Part shown: piece after piece, positions 13,111 to 26,009 of the stretch
How the letters are laid out: the number at the start of each line of letters is the position of its first letter
Position numbering within the stretch: position 1 is the first letter of the stretch
Assembly: GCA_038503035.1 (NCBI GenBank)
Contig: JAVSML010024260.1
Location: 1,331,953 to 1,395,952, forward strand
Direction of reading: 5' to 3'
Source of the DNA: Crocodylus rhombifer
Taxonomy: Eukaryota; Chordata; Crocodylia; Crocodylidae
Length of the DNA stretch: 64,000 bases
Notes under the pieces: generated by a model
What the model was told of the DNA's origin: nothing
What the model saw: the letters and a program-made list of their open reading frames with translations, nothing else
Databases searched by the model: none
Translations under genes and position numbers: made by a program

Positions 13111-13997
13111 CAGTGGTTTTTGAGCTTAATTGTGATCATTTCTGTTTAGTTTCCTATATTTTAGTATAGTTTATCCCCTTTGCTCCAAAACAGCAGCCTG
13201 CATTTTATTTGTACATCTTCTAGATATGACAGGATTTTTTAAAAAGCATTTTGAAGTAAAGCTAATAGTCTTTGCTGGATGCTTTGGGAATAGTTTACTT
13301 GTGAGTATAAACAGCTAATGATTTTTAATTAAAATTTTAATTCCAATAAGTTTTTCTATAACAGCCTCTCTCTTAGGCAAAAGTCATAAATTCAAGGATT
13401 ATACAGCATAACATTCAAGGCACACTGCAATACAAACATGAGCAAATGAGTACAATTCAGTTTCTATTTACAAATCTATTTTCACCTTTAAACAGACCTG
13501 TAAGACGCTCTGCATCCTTAACTTTCTTTGAAATCAGTGCCACCTGATGGTGTTTCACGTATAAAAAGAGGTGCACCTCAAACTCAGGTGAAAAGGGAAC
13601 TGTAGACTGCTTTGTTTTACTGTACTGACTAAACAAAATAAATGAAAGCACTCAGGCCCATAGCAATGAGGTGCTATGACTTTTAACATCACAACACCTA
13701 ACATGCAGGCATTTGGCTCCCATAGCAGAATTCAAAATCTTCAATTATGTGGCTAGGCTCCCTCTAAAATGCACGGAGAGAGCTGGGTGCCTAAAACAGG
13801 CCTTAGAAAACTGAGTGGGAGCCTCTTGCGCCAGCAGGTGGTAAACAGTGCAAACATGGGTTAGTCTTAAACCTCACCCCTCTCAGGGCTATTGAGAGAT
13901 GTCTCCCTTACTCAGGATTCACAGCTCTGAGCACTCTGAAGCTAGGAAGCTTTCTTTCAAACACTCGTTTGGGGATATTTCACCCTTTCTTACAATA

Positions 13998-14300
13998 ACT
14001 CAGTGGTTAGAGCAACCACCCAGGATGTGGGAGAGTAGGATTAATGCTCCTCCTCTGCCAGAGGTGGTATTCAAACCCTCTTCTACCACCTGCCTGGAGA
14101 AGCATCCTGAGCACCAGGCTACAGGTTACTGTAGTGAGAAAACTCACCTTCACCTTGTCCTTAAAGGTGTCCTGCTGAGGGCTGGAAGGGAAGATTCATT
14201 AGGTCGGTTGGAAAAAGAGGATGCATGAACATGACTCTGTAGGCTAGTGGTTTGGGAATTCAGCTGGGAGGGGGGAGTCCTGGTTCCAATCTCTATTCTA
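13998..14300 (+). repeat. tRNA-like SINE remnants
   Basis: Two modules resemble tRNA-derived SINE heads. CTCAGTGGTTAGAGCA at 13999 (A-box-like) is followed by GGTGGTATTCAAACCC near 14063 (B-box-like). TAGTGGTTTGGGAATTCAGC at 14246 is followed by TCCTGGTTCCAATC near 14278. They are divergent, and no intact tRNA cloverleaf is proposed. Confidence 0.45.
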
Positions 14301-14469
14301 TGGACCGTATAGGTATTTTGTCCTATGACTGTATAATATGAATATTAAATATTTTTACTAATATTTTAACAGACTGATTAGATACATGAATAACATATTT
14401 TGGTATATTTTGACTAAGAATATTGACTAAACTTTGGCTAAGGGTCTGTACAAGGCGGCTGTGAAAGAC

Positions 14470-15060
14470 AGTTGCAACATTTGAGTCAGAATTTACAGCA
14501 GTGCTCAATTTGCCTGGAGGCATGAAAAATATGTGGTAAACCACAGCTTCAAAGTGAAGACAGCTTGGGACATGCAAGGGCTGTAGCCCCTTTTCAGTGG
14601 TCATGGATCTAAAACAGGTCAGTGTAATACACTGTGGAGGACATGAGCATCCACGTATATCCCAACACAGTGAAAAAGGTCCAGCGGATTTATATTTTAC
14701 TAATGCAAAGTAGCAGCAGTGCACATAAAATCCAGTCAGAGATATGTCAGAGGCTTTAGCAATGCACCAAACACTAGGATATTTCTGTCTTCACCTGGAG
14801 TGACCTCCTTTATCTTTGTCATATTTCTTCACACTTTGTTCTCTGTTCTGAGACTATCAGTCATCATAGTGGTTTTGTGGTGTGTATCACTTTGCACATA
14901 CTTTAAATGTACTGAGAATCCATTTAATTTCACATAATCACACAACAGCAATGAGGAGGAACATGAGGTGGACTTTTCAGCAGAGCTCAATTCCCATTGA
15001 GAAACCAAGAGCATGTGGCAAGCTAGAGCTTCAAACTGTTGTTATAGATGCCCCCAACCT
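14470..15060. repeat. Pair of diverged direct repeats about 460 bp apart
   Basis: A stretch near 14495-14570 (AGCAGTGCTCAATT...ATGTGGTAAACCACAGCTTCAAA) is echoed at 14980-15040 (AGCAGAGCTCAATT...ATGTGGCAAGCTAGAGCTTCAAA). They may be two insertions of one family or a local duplication. Class unknown. Confidence 0.4.
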
Positions 15061-15344
15061 TGGACAGCATACCACTTAGTTAGGTACTGTTAAAATACAT
15101 ACAAAGAGACAGCCCGGGCCCCAGACAACTAGAAAATGCTTATTACATTGTGTTCTGGGCTATTTAAAAAATGTCCAACCATGGGTGTGGGCTCTTGAAA
15201 CTGGCTGTCTCTGTAATAGCCAGTCTTGCTCAATTTAAACTGGCAACCTTGAGAAGAAAGATTTTATGTCATTAGTGGTCACATGACAGTGACCAATAGT
15301 ACACAATCACAGCCCATATAAATAGTGGAATAAAGTACTATCAG

Positions 15345-15828
15345 TGGGCCCATCTATATAAGATGTTTACAGCAGAGCTGACTAATTAACTTCACAGAAA
15401 ACAGCCACATGTGCACCTCTATTAGGGCTCAGGAAACTAATAAACTCAGCAGCAGGATTTATTATTGCACAGCTGTGCACATGCAGATGTTGACCTGGCT
15501 GACTGAGGCATGAGGGTGCTTCATTGCAGGGGCTGCTCGCCAGCTAGCCCCATGCTGAAGCACTCTCATGCCCCAGCCAGCCCCTCTGCAGCACATTGAG
15601 CCTGGTCAGAACAGCCCCAGGCCGGCAGGCCAACCTCTGGGGCCCCATGCCAGCTAAGACTGTTCTGACTGAGCTGACAAAGCTGATTGCTCTGGAGTTA
15701 ATTGCTCCTGGGTGCACGTTCAAATGGCATGTAGGGATCCAAAACTCTGTAGCAATAAGCTACAGAGTTTATTTATGTACACTACTTGCACGTGAAAACG
15801 CACCGAGCAAGTCCATGTAAACAACCCA
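15345..15828. mobile_element. MITE-like element, long-palindrome type
   Basis: Bounded by TGGGCCCATCTATATAAG and GTCCATGTAAACAACCCA. The centre is a long imperfect palindrome: GGCATGAGGGTGCTTCA at 15508 against TGAAGCACTCTCATGCC at 15557. The same central sequence occurs in the element at 62682-63070, so they are one family. No clear target duplication. Confidence 0.5.
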
Positions 15829-16392
15829 CATAAGTGTATTGCAGTGCTAAGATAAAATAGACCTTTTCTGTAGAACTTGTTTTATCAGGAACCTTCATAC
15901 ATTCTCCTATGGCTTCGTGTTCCAGCTAAAGCCTGGACTATTAAATTGTCTAATAAGCTACATCCATCTGGCCATGAGTAACTTTCATTTATATCACTAT
16001 TTGTACCAGCCCTAAGTAAGGCACATTATGTCAACTTGTAGCATTTTTTTCTGAAGGACTTGGAGGACAGAAATGAACAAACGACTTAAAATTTTTTTTC
16101 TTACACACACAATTAATCATTTTATTTTCTTTCTTTTGTAAGTTTTCCTTTTTGTTTGAACATATTTGACCAAATGTTTACGGCAGGACAATTTATGTCT
16201 TTGTTACATAACTATAGGGAAAGCAAACTGAAAGAATCTCAGGCATACTCAGTTCATCTATGTACCAAATTTATTGTGTTGTTGATGACTTTAGAACCTT
16301 CTTTAAAGACATAAGAACATGAGATTTGAAGCACAAAATATGCCCACTGTATTTAGTCCTTTGCTGCAATTTCAGATTAAATGTTGCATCGC

Positions 16393-16897
16393 CATGCATC
16401 ATTAATACTAATCACAGTTATTATGATGGTTTGTGATGTCCACATAAGAAAAGAATAAAGTGATTATGTCACAACCAAATGTCTGCAAAGTTCTCAGTCC
16501 AAACCAGAAGCCTAGGCTAGACAAGCATGTCTAGATGTAGAGGTAAATATTAGAGCTGAGGCCAATCTTAGTAATTTGTTGCTGATCCTTCACTAGAATT
16601 TCTTAAATTTTATAAGCTATGTATTTCACAGATTTAATATGCACTACAACATTCATTATACATTAAATGAATACATCATCCATACTCAGAATCTCAGGTT
16701 TATATAAAATATAGTTGTATTGGGTTGTTCTTGCTTCCTAAAGTGCTAGACTGTGGTGTAGCATGAGATGCTAACTAGATTCAACATAGCATCAGCGGGC
16801 ACTAACTGTGATGCCACTGCTACTGTACAGTAGCCCTATCTTAAGCGGACATCACAAAACATCATAATGACTCTGATTAATATTAATGATGCATGGT
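16393..16897. repeat. Distant inverted repeat, about 50-bp arms
   Basis: The arm at 16393-16450 (CATGCATCATTAATACTAATC...GATGTCCACATAAGA) pairs with 16836-16897 read in reverse (CATGCATCATTAATATTAATC...GATGTCCGCTTAAGA), about 90% by eye. The arms enclose about 385 bp of AT-rich sequence, suggesting TIRs of an element or an inverted duplication. Confidence 0.6.
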
Positions 16898-16964
16898 GCT
16901 TGTTGCTACAGCACAGTAGGGTCGAAAATGACCCGTGCTCTGCCCATACTGCACAGTACCATGA

Positions 16965-17056
16965 GGTACTGCACAGCCATTTAGTACTTGCTAAAGCATA
17001 CCTATAGGGAAAGCAAATTGAAAGCTAAAACAAGTACTAAATGACTGCGCAATACC
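16965..17056. repeat. 26-bp inverted repeat around a 40-nt loop
   Basis: GGTACTGCACAGCCATTTAGTACTTG (16965-16990, given in two parts: GGTACTGCACAGCC + ATTTAGTACTTG) pairs with 17031-17056. The loop holds CTATAGGGAAAGCAAATTGA, an echo of CTATAGGGAAAGCAAACTGA at 16212, outside the structure. The TACTGCACAG palindromes link it to the GGGC-ended MITEs. Confidence 0.6.
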
Positions 17057-18300
17057 AACTGCGCAGTCAGGGGCACTTATAGATGCACCATATGTCTACA
17101 ACAGATAGCACAATGTTAGCTGTGTGTGTCAAGCAAGATAAGAAAAAATTAATAACAAATGGCAAAATAAAAGATACCTCTCCCTGGCAGAGAAATTTAT
17201 GAATATAGAAAGCTGCTGAACCAAAAATGCCATCAAAAAATAGACATCAAATTTGTTTTTAGTGAAGTGTTGAATGTTTGCACAGATATAAAGGCTGCCA
17301 CAGATAGTGTCTGGAAGCAAATCAGAAGACCAATCACAAAGTGGGGAAAACTAGCAATTTGGGACAAGATGACTGTATGATACAGAAACCAGAATATATG
17401 ATACACATTAAAAACCTCTGATTTCATTTCTCATTGTATTTTAATAAGTCATTTCATTAAACTTAAGTGACAAAAAAGTTTTTGATGAGTCAGTTTCTAT
17501 AAAATAAATTGGTAAGTTGCAATTACTGTGAATTATCACATCAAGGCTCATTTTCTTATTTCCTTGGGACTCAATTATTTAAATTTCCTGATCACAGACG
17601 ATATCAGATTTTTTTTTCTTGTTTACTCCAGAAACAGTCTGGTTTCTAATTCCAACTACACTTAAAACATTAGATGACTGAAAATCCTGTAAATGACCAG
17701 AATATGATCAAGGTCTGTTTAGGCAGCAATCTGGGCAGAAGAGACAGCAGCAGATGTGCATTAATGGCTCTCTGCTATAATTGCATCTATCTACAGGAAA
17801 ACACGCAGGTCTAAAAATCCTCTTGGTAAAAATCAGTTATAGATGTCTAACAAAACAGCATTCACATTACCTAGAGGTTGCTAACCCAGATGTGGAAGTG
17901 TCTGTTGGGTTTGAGAAGCATATATTTAATAAGAAGCAAAGTAGATCTTGCCTATTTTAATTAGGGAAAGGTGGAGTCAAGGAACTGCGCCCAAACGGCA
18001 CTCTGAATCAGGAGATGTGCAGATGCACTTTAAAGCCTGTTGATTGAACCTTGCATCCCTTTGGAAGACTCACTATCTTCCTTTCTGGGTATGGCCTCCA
18101 TGCTATCAAACACAGCTCCTTCTTCTTCTCTGTCCCAATCATGAGTAGATGTTATGCACCACAGTGCCATCACCCCAGTGGAAGAAAGAGTGGGTTGGGA
18201 CTTCAACTCTTAGTAATTTCCAGGAGAGGAGCTGGTTCTGGCCCACCATGCTGGAATTCAGCCTGTTGTGTTCCTGCAACACGTGAGCCAGGGCTGGTGA
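17057..18300. other. AT-rich intergenic sequence, nothing recognised
   Basis: Apart from a MITE-end-like GGGGCACTTATAGATGCACC near 17069, no exon or repeat was recognised. Confidence 0.4.
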
Positions 18301-18301
18301 T

Positions 18302-19130
18302 CAAGGGGCATAACTAGGGGCTGCAAGTCTCTTCTATACTTGTCCCACTTGTCAGCTCTTTAGCTGAAGTGCAGAGCAGGACAGGGGGAAAGGGCCCCCC
18401 ACACCACTCCCCTTCCATTTCCCCCCAAAATTAGCTCACTGCTCCCCACTGGTGCTTGCATCTCCCCTCCATGCCGGATCATTGCCCTACCACCCCAATC
18501 AGCCTGATAGCAGCAGCAGTGACAGCAAGGGAGAAGAGGGGATTCCCCCTTCCTACCTACCCCTAAGCTCCCTGCAGCCTGTACTGTGTCCCTGCACTTA
18601 GATCGAGCCCCTGCTGTGTCCCAGGGCTGCCCAGCAACCCTCTGCCTCCCACTTACTCCTACCTCCCTTTTCAGTTGTGGGACCTAGCAGGCATGGTCTA
18701 CATAGACCTCAGTAGCAGGCAGAGAGGGGCAACCCTCCATATGCCCTTCCACTGCTGTTGGGCTGATCAGGGTGATGGGGCAGTGATCTGGGGGTGGAGG
18801 GGCTGATGGGGCTAGTGAGGGTGATCAGGGTGATAAGGATGTGATCTGGAAGTGAAGGGGGTAGTTTGTGGGGCAGAGAGGCCAACACCCTGGCAGCTTT
18901 CTACCCACCTGCTCTTCCCCTTCCCTCTTCCTGCCTCTACTCCTGTCCCCTCTTCCCCTTGGCCTCCCTACCACCTTTATCCCTTTCCCCTCTCTTCCCA
19001 CTCACTTACTGACCTGCGGTTCTCAGATATTAGTCCAGGGGTGTAGAGTCCTGGACAATAGCTGGTCCACCTGGGAGCAGTACCTCTTGGGATACTGGTG
19101 GACCACAGATTGCTGGTATTAACCTTGACT
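18302..19130. repeat. GC-rich repeat-like block
   Basis: Opens CAAGGGGCATAACTAGGGG, similar to the start of the hAT-like element at 27552. It includes degenerate GATCAGGGTGAT / GTGATCTGG units at 18760-18860 and a pyrimidine tract at 18890-19010. The far end and a target duplication were not found. Confidence 0.35.
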
Positions 19131-19619
19131 CAGAAAGTTAACTTAACTCTAACTAAGCAGCACATATCAAAAACTGTCCGCACTCAAAGTGGCATAAAAA
19201 TTTAAGATGCCCAGAGGGCACTTAGCAGTTGTTAACAAGCTTTAATGTATGATCATTCCAGCTAAGTGCTCTTAACATGCTCTAAAATTGTAATGTATAA
19301 TCTCACCCTCATTTTCTTATTTTGTAGAATGGGAATAATATTTAAAGGAGATTGAAAAAAATTTTATTTGGGGAAGGGTTGAAGGCCCTCCTTCATATCA
19401 CTTTTCCTGCTAGAATGATCGGTAACAAGTTTTACTTTACACTTTTCAAACTGATTCGCAGCAATACGGTTTAACTTTTTTCTGTTGTGTTCAGTTGTTC
19501 ATTTTTAAAACTAAAATTAATACAAAAAATGCACTCAACCCAAAACATCTGATGTATTAAGACATGATAAGCAGAAATGGTACATTAGAAAAATGAGTTT
19601 ATACCTATAAATGTGTGAC

Positions 19620-19775
19620 TCATCTCAGGGTTGTTGGTTGTAGCCATGTTGGTCTAAGGACGTAGTCAGAGAAGGTTCTTTGGGTAAATGTGATACCTTT
19701 TATTAGGCCAACTAAATAGTTGGAAACATTGTTCTCTTATCACAGGCATACTTTTTGGGACAAACCTGTGAGATT
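19620..19775. repeat. Dispersed repeat, SINE- or MITE-like
   Basis: Contains GTAGCCATGTTGGTCTAAGG and GATACCTTTTATTAGGCCAA, a combination I associate with common reptile dispersed repeats. A diverged second copy lies at 1760-1880. Class not determined. Confidence 0.45.
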
Positions 19776-21660
19776 CTGAATACCTTCCCCTCCTTTTGAT
19801 TTTAGTAGGAAGTGAATATTCCAAACACCCGTCAGAATTTGGCCTGCAGGTAATAATTACAAAAAGTATTAATGCATCTAAGATAATGGTTGCAGTAAAG
19901 ATGAATAGAAGATATTAAGCCAATTAGTCCCTAAAGGGAATGTAATGCTACCTTAGGGTACTGAAAAATCCCACACTCAGCAACTGAAAGGTTTGAGCTT
20001 TTAATTCCAGCTTTATCTTATAATTGACTTGTTAAATGGACACTGAGAATAGCCACATACTAATTAATAGCCAGAAATTGGACAAATATTTCAATTTTCT
20101 TTAAAATTATTAACATCACTTTCTGTTGGGTCAGTTGTTGAAAAAGAGTGAAATCCTAGATTTTGGTTATTTCAGGAAAAGTTTAAAGCAGGAGTGTTTT
20201 GCCCTGGAGAATCCTGCTACTTGGTCAATTTAACAAAATGAAACCTGCCAGCAAAAGGTTCTGCTTGTTTTTATCTAAAGGAGAAGACAGAAGTGACAAT
20301 TTTTTGCTTGATTTGTCCCCTGAAAGCACTCTATAGCCATGACCAAACAGAAGAGCATGACTGCAGAGCATTTTAAAAGGGCCTGTACCCACAAAAGTCT
20401 GAACCCTCATTGAATGAGGGATCGATGAAGACAATTCAAAACATAGCATCTTCAGTAACTTGTATCCGCCTGCATCTCAGCCTTGGAGCTGTTTTCAGGA
20501 TGGGAGGCAGGAAAGGGAGTGGAGGGTGTTCTGTTTGCAGTTTTTTCAGCCAGGTCTGGAGGGTGGAGCAGGGGTATTGGAGCTCTCCCTCCCCCAAAGT
20601 GGGGGGCTCCAATCCACCTACCCACCCACCCCAGCCTCCAACGCTGGCTGGGGAACCCCTAGAATGGGCTCCCTTTGTTCCCTTTGCCCCCTCCCATCCT
20701 GCAAATAGTGTCTGGGCTGGGAGGGAGGGGGGGCTGGCCACAGAAGAATGAGAAATACATGCAGAGAATTCTTTGGCTAAGGGAATACTAAACTTCTAAT
20801 TATTTGTAGCTGTACTGATCCAGACCTCTATTATTGACAGTATTTATATAACAGCAGTTTATGGCAGTTTCAAATGCAACAAACAGGTGAAGTGTGAAGT
20901 TAGATACATCTAAATAGTCTGGCTTTCCTCACATGATAACCTGCTATACCATATTCTTCTCTCTAAGCAAGCAGTATCAAAAATGCCATATGCTTTTCTC
21001 GTTCATGATCTATTTGCTAATTTAAAAAATTGTTTTGTTAATAAGGGATTACTACATCTGGCACTTTTAGTAAAAAGAATAAAGTGTGGAATTATGACTC
21101 ATAAAATAGCATTATTAGATAATGTCATTCTTTTCTTGGAGGTTATTTTAAACAGATTTGCCTTATTTTTGTTTAACTTAGTTATATGCGCAGCATAATC
21201 TTTATTGATTTCCCATTGTCTCCTATTGATAAGAACAGCAAGTGACTAATAAGATATTCTTTGGAAATCTCCATCCCACTGCTTTGTGTACATTCCTCAG
21301 GCTATGATTTGTAGAACTGAGAGTACTTGTCTTCAACATCCTGACTAATTCTGGCAAAACCACCTTATTTATACCTTGTCAAACAATCCTGTTGAAGGGT
21401 CACTCATCCTAATTCATATGCTAAAATCTTCATAAATTAATATACAATAAAGCAGTAAACCTTTAAAGCATTAGATTTATTGTACACGGAAACTAACCCT
21501 GAAAGGGCCTCCACTGTATCTAAATTGCTGTCTATTCAGCTTTAATGATGACCTTTCCTGTCACTCCCATTTCATGCATAAGCAGATCAGGCTTATCAAA
21601 TCAAAATGTAGTTCTACTTTTTCAGTGGATTTAATTTTTAGTGCTAGTGACACTGTCTAG
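19776..21660. other. Intergenic sequence, nothing recognised
   Basis: Mostly AT-rich. A small GC-rich patch at 20500-20740 gives Pro-rich open frames on both strands with no recognisable domain. Confidence 0.4.
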
Positions 21661-21663
21661 AAC

Positions 21664-21836
21664 AGAAATGGCCAACCTGTGGCATGTGTACCACAGGTAG
21701 CATAGGAAGCCTGTGTGGCACACAACAGATTGGGCAGGGAAAAGAAAGCAGAGCGGTAGATTGGGCAGGGGGAGGAGATCAGAGTGGTATTCAGGGGGGG
21801 TGTAGGGCTTACCTTGTGACATGCCTGCTGAAAAAT
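21664..21836 (+). mobile_element. hAT-like MITE remnant
   Basis: Starts CAGAAATGGCCAACCTGTGG and ends GTGACATGCCTGCTG. The interior (GTGTGGCACAC, CAGATTGGGCAGGG twice) matches the opposite-strand copy at 46100-46339. No 8-bp duplication was found, so the copy is decayed or truncated. Confidence 0.5.
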
Positions 21837-22236
21837 TTGTCCCTCATGGGTCTGGATTGAACCTGGGGGAATCCTACTGTACATTCTCAACAATTGGACT
21901 ATCCACAGAAGTCTCAAAATCATCTCATTTAAGAATACTACTCAGATCCCACCCTGCGAAAACCCTCCATGTTTTCCACTTATTCCATGATAAATAAAAT
22001 TACATGACTACCTGCTGAAAATTTGATAAAGCTGGTCTCTAATTTTATATAAAGCTACTCTGGATTTATATTCCTAATTTGGCAATTCTGACCTATTTAG
22101 GCACAAAACCATGCTTGCCTAAATTTTACAGGTTTAATAGATGGCATTTCAGGCATTTAAATTGCTAACAGGCTAATCTCAGCAGCAGCACCACACCATA
22201 CTGCTCACATGCCCGGCTTCCCAGATTAGAAGCAAT

Positions 22237-23270
22237 TTAGCAGTGTCTACACAGTGCCAGGAACAGTAAAATTAGCATTGCTGAAAGACAGTACCAATTA
22301 GCTTGCTTTTGGCACCTCATGGACCTAAAGAGGTTTAAAACTACTGCATGTAGCTTATTCAGTATGGTTAGATGTCCAGTAGGGCATCTAACATTGAAAC
22401 TGGCATAGACATGGGTAGGTCCAGCAATCTGAAAAGGGGTGTGTGAGAGATGCCCACCGGTGCTGCAAGGGAGGTTGCAGTCTGGGGGCATACTGCACCC
22501 TGAAGCAGACAAGACTTCCCCACTGCTCCAGACGTCCCCTCCAGTCCTGTGCAGGCACTTCCCTTCCCTCCCACCCTCTCCACTGGGGCTGTATCTGGGT
22601 GCAAGAAGGGGGTACCCACCAGGCAGGTGGGTCCTCTCTTCCCACGCTGGCTCCTGGACCCTGGGGAACACCTGGAGGTGGGGTGAGGGAAGGCAGCCTA
22701 CTGCCATTACTATCTCCTGGTGACCCAGGGGAGGGGAAGCCCCAGGGCGCTCCTGACCAGCGCCAGCCACAGGGCATGGAGAGCATCTGCGCAGGGTGCT
22801 GCTTCTATGGATGTGGCAGGGGGTGGGCTCATATGTGTGGAGTGCCGGGCAGGCGGGGAATGGAAGGGGAGGGATGGCTGCTGACACCCCCTGCCCTGCC
22901 CAGTCCTCTGCCCAGTCTTTCCCTGCAGCTGGTGACCCTGGGCCAATGTGAGGGAGAAAGAGGGATTGGGGCTGCCATTGCTGCAGACTCAGCAACCCTT
23001 GCAGCCTCTCCCAGCAACCCCAGGCTGGAGCAGGGCACAAGCTGTCCTGGGGCTTCCCCTGCCTGTGGGTCAGCAGAAGATAGCAGTGGCAGTGGGCTTC
23101 CAGGCACTCCTGCCCTCTGCGTGTCCCCTGCAGGTGTCGCACTCCAGCCCAGTGCCCAACACTGCAGGGGACCCAAGTATCCAGAGCCAATGGCATGTGT
23201 CCTTCACTCTGGAAGGGGGGGTATGACTGCACCACTGCCCCCCGCCCCCGATACAGAACATTTGTGCAGG
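22237..23270. other. GC-rich block with long chance frames
   Basis: About 1 kb of GC-rich, CpG-poor sequence in AT-rich surroundings. It allows a 332-codon frame on the minus strand and a 278-codon frame on the plus strand. The translations are Pro, Gly, Cys and Trp rich, have no domain or repeat pattern I know, and both strands are open at once, so coding is unlikely. It may be the core of an unidentified repeat. Confidence 0.4.
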
Positions 23271-25392
23271 ATTGTTTAAAAGTTTTCAGTTTAAATGTTT
23301 TGCTTTCTGATTTTTCCAGATAAAGGCCTTGACCTTTACTTACAGCTTTACAAAATTTAAGCTACTTTTAAATAACCCGAGACCTGTTGAACAAAAAAAC
23401 AAACCATGTTAGAAGATGTAAAAAAATATGTGTGGATATCGGTATCTCATAAAATATTTAAGAAGGCAGAAGTCTGTATTTCCAAAGGTTGTTTTTCTTG
23501 GTGACTATAACCAATCATATTTTGAAGCATCATGTCAAGATGTCACAGGTCTGTACAAAAGGTTACAAGAAGCTAATCCAGAGGGACTGACAAACGAGCA
23601 TAATGTTAAAACCACCCTGTGAGTGGGTAGTGCCCCCTTGCAGCTGGTCTTGTGAGCCACAGCCGCACTTCTTTCCCGGTTCCAAATCCTCTTCAGTAAA
23701 AGAAGTCAAACAAACAAAAAACACTGGGCTTTTCCCTTCAGGCTAACAAAGAAAACAGCACCTTTCTTCAGGCTGTAAACCAAGCCAGACTTTCACAAAT
23801 TCCTTCGGCTTGTCTGCTGTCTTTTAGCTAGCCCTTTTTAAAGTGCCCAGTGGCCTGATCTCTTCAACCTGTCTCACATCACGAGGCGGGCTGGCTGTAC
23901 CGTCCTGATTCTTAAAGGATTTACACTGCCACACATCCTTAATACATCAGGTCTGTTTGTAGTCAGACAGCAGAACCCATTTTAAATGGAGCTTGTGGGG
24001 GACCATATGCAGACCAATTCATGTTAGAAGATCAGCTATTGCTGATGATACTCAACTATCATGAATTACCTATCAGACCTATGAATCCAGTTGTTCAGTC
24101 GCTGTGGTACAGGCTTACCAACACTTGCTCCAAGACCAGTATCAATCAAGGTTCAAATAATTAATATTTGAACAGGGAAATCCACTTCACCTTACAGCTC
24201 CATGCATGTGTCTATTCTATTTGCTCTGCTGGAACGTTAGAGCTCTGCTTTCCGAAAAGTGAATATTTTGCAGGTAGTCCCTCCATAATGATATATTATT
24301 ATTTGGTCAAATATATTATTTGTTCATATATAATTGTAAACCCACCCCCGTATGCCTCTGAGTATCTCCCCAACCACATGTAAGCAGCTGCGCATAAGCT
24401 TTACAAAACTAGCTGAAGAGGCACGCAAGCAAAAGGAGGGAAAAAACCCATAAAAAGAAATAATAAAAAGGATAGCACGTAAGACGAAACTGAAATACAC
24501 ATTGACATGGAATATTTGAATCTTTTCCTCTTTTCACCCCTTTCCTTAAATAGAGAGATGCATGATAAAAAGGATATCAAGAAAGTGTAGTTCTCAAATG
24601 CTAGAACACACCATGGCAAAGAAATGATCCCTACTAAAACCCTAAAAAATGATCCCTATAGAGCAATGGTGTGAAAAACAAATGGGTATGTTGTGGCTGA
24701 CTGCAAATTACTGCTAGATTCAGGCTTAAGCCCATCTCACTTCCATGATAACCAGAGCCTAAACAAAAGATGATGAAAAAGAGAGATTATAAAGCTAGTT
24801 ACACTGTCTTTATCAAGGCAAAAAACTGACTAAAGTCAAGGAATCAGAACTCATGGTAGAAGTGATATCATTTTAGACCAGCTAGATTTTTGCAAAAAAA
24901 AAAAAGTTTTTATTTGTTAGCTTTTGGGCACAAACACCCTATTTCAGGCATAGGCAAAAAGACTGTAAAAGTTCTCCTAGGAGAAATGAAAATTCACATT
25001 TCATAAGAAGGATGAAGGTGTGGTAATATTTCCTGTTTGGAACAGTTCATTTTATGCAAATTAGGCCCTGAGAAAAGTTGGAATAGTCTGTTTACCTTGA
25101 CGGTGTTTGGTGGCAAGCAGGATGTGAGTCATATTTCCTTCTGGTTATGATGCTCCATATTTCACAGAAGAGTAAAACGATGCAATGCTTTTCTGGGCAA
25201 GGATTTCTTATGTGGTGGGATATTTCTGGGCTCTGTGGTAATGCAAATTACCTTGAACAAAAGCAGGAACCAGGTTTTCAGGTTTCAGGTGGTAAAACTT
25301 GCTTCCTCCTTGTAAAATTGTGAAGAGTTCATTTTTAAAAAAATCAGCTAAAATTCAATATCTTCCATGTGTCAGGTATCCAGGTCATAGCT
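23271..25392. other. Intergenic sequence, nothing firmly recognised
   Basis: AT-rich apart from 23625-23980, a more complex stretch (CTTGCAGCTGGTCTTGTGAG...) that could be an old LTR or other repeat. No exons recognised. Confidence 0.35.
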
Positions 25393-25428
25393 GTCAGACC
25401 TCTAGACCAGGTCAGACCTCTAGACCAG
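25393..25428. repeat. 18-bp tandem duplication at the left edge of the hAT element
   Basis: GTCAGACCTCTAGACCAG occurs at 25393-25410 and again at 25411-25428. The second copy includes the first three bases (CAG) of the hAT element. Confidence 0.9.
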
Positions 25429-25612
25429 GGGTGGGCAAAATGTGGCCCGGGGGCCGGATGCGGCCCGCCAGGCCATTCTATCCGCTCCACGGGGCCTCTA
25501 AAAAATTTAGAAAATTAATATTTATCTGCCCTTGGCTGTTTGTCATGCGGATCTTGATGGCTTGCCAAAACTCAGTAAACGGCCCTCTTCCCGAAATAAT
25601 TGCCCGCCCCTG
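25426..25612. mobile_element. Non-autonomous hAT element with exact 8-bp duplication
   Basis: 187 bp, from CAGGGGTGGGCAAAA to the inverse TAATTGCCCGCCCCTG. It is flanked by CTCTAGAC at 25418-25425 and 25613-25620, an exact 8-bp target duplication as expected for hAT. The GC-rich subterminal GGCCCGGGGGCCGGATGCGG is typical of vertebrate hAT MITEs. The left flank is itself duplicated (25393-25428). Confidence 0.9.
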
Positions 25613-26009
25613 CTCTAGACTGAAGTCAAGGGAATTTTTTTTGGAGGCTGCAAAAACATCTATACCTGTCACAGAAGAAGAGTGAGTTCCTGAGATCCCT
25701 ACAAGCATCCACTGGGTTCAGGTACTTATGCTTTGGACAAAAGCAAGCACTGGAAAGCACACTGGACAACCTCACTTAAAAAATGGAGTAGAGCTTGAAT
25801 GCCCTAAGACTGAAACAGTCACATGTAGTAGTTTTTCCAATCCTCTTCTATATACAGAATTCTTCCAAACCCCTCTTAGTTTGCAGCAGTTTACCAATAA
25901 AGGAAAAATATCTTATGTAACATTATTTGGTGTATTCCAACCACTTTAACTTCAACATTTTTTTGGCCTTCTGGGAATCAGTTTTGTTTCACTGTAGTGG
26001 AAAATAACC

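Noticed and set aside
13998..14125. Possible functional tRNA gene
   Set aside because: A- and B-box-like stretches exist but no complete cloverleaf or anticodon stem could be formed; it reads as a SINE remnant.
23625..23980. Possible LTR or endogenous retrovirus piece
   Set aside because: No paired LTR, primer-binding site or gag/pol similarity seen; left as unassigned sequence.
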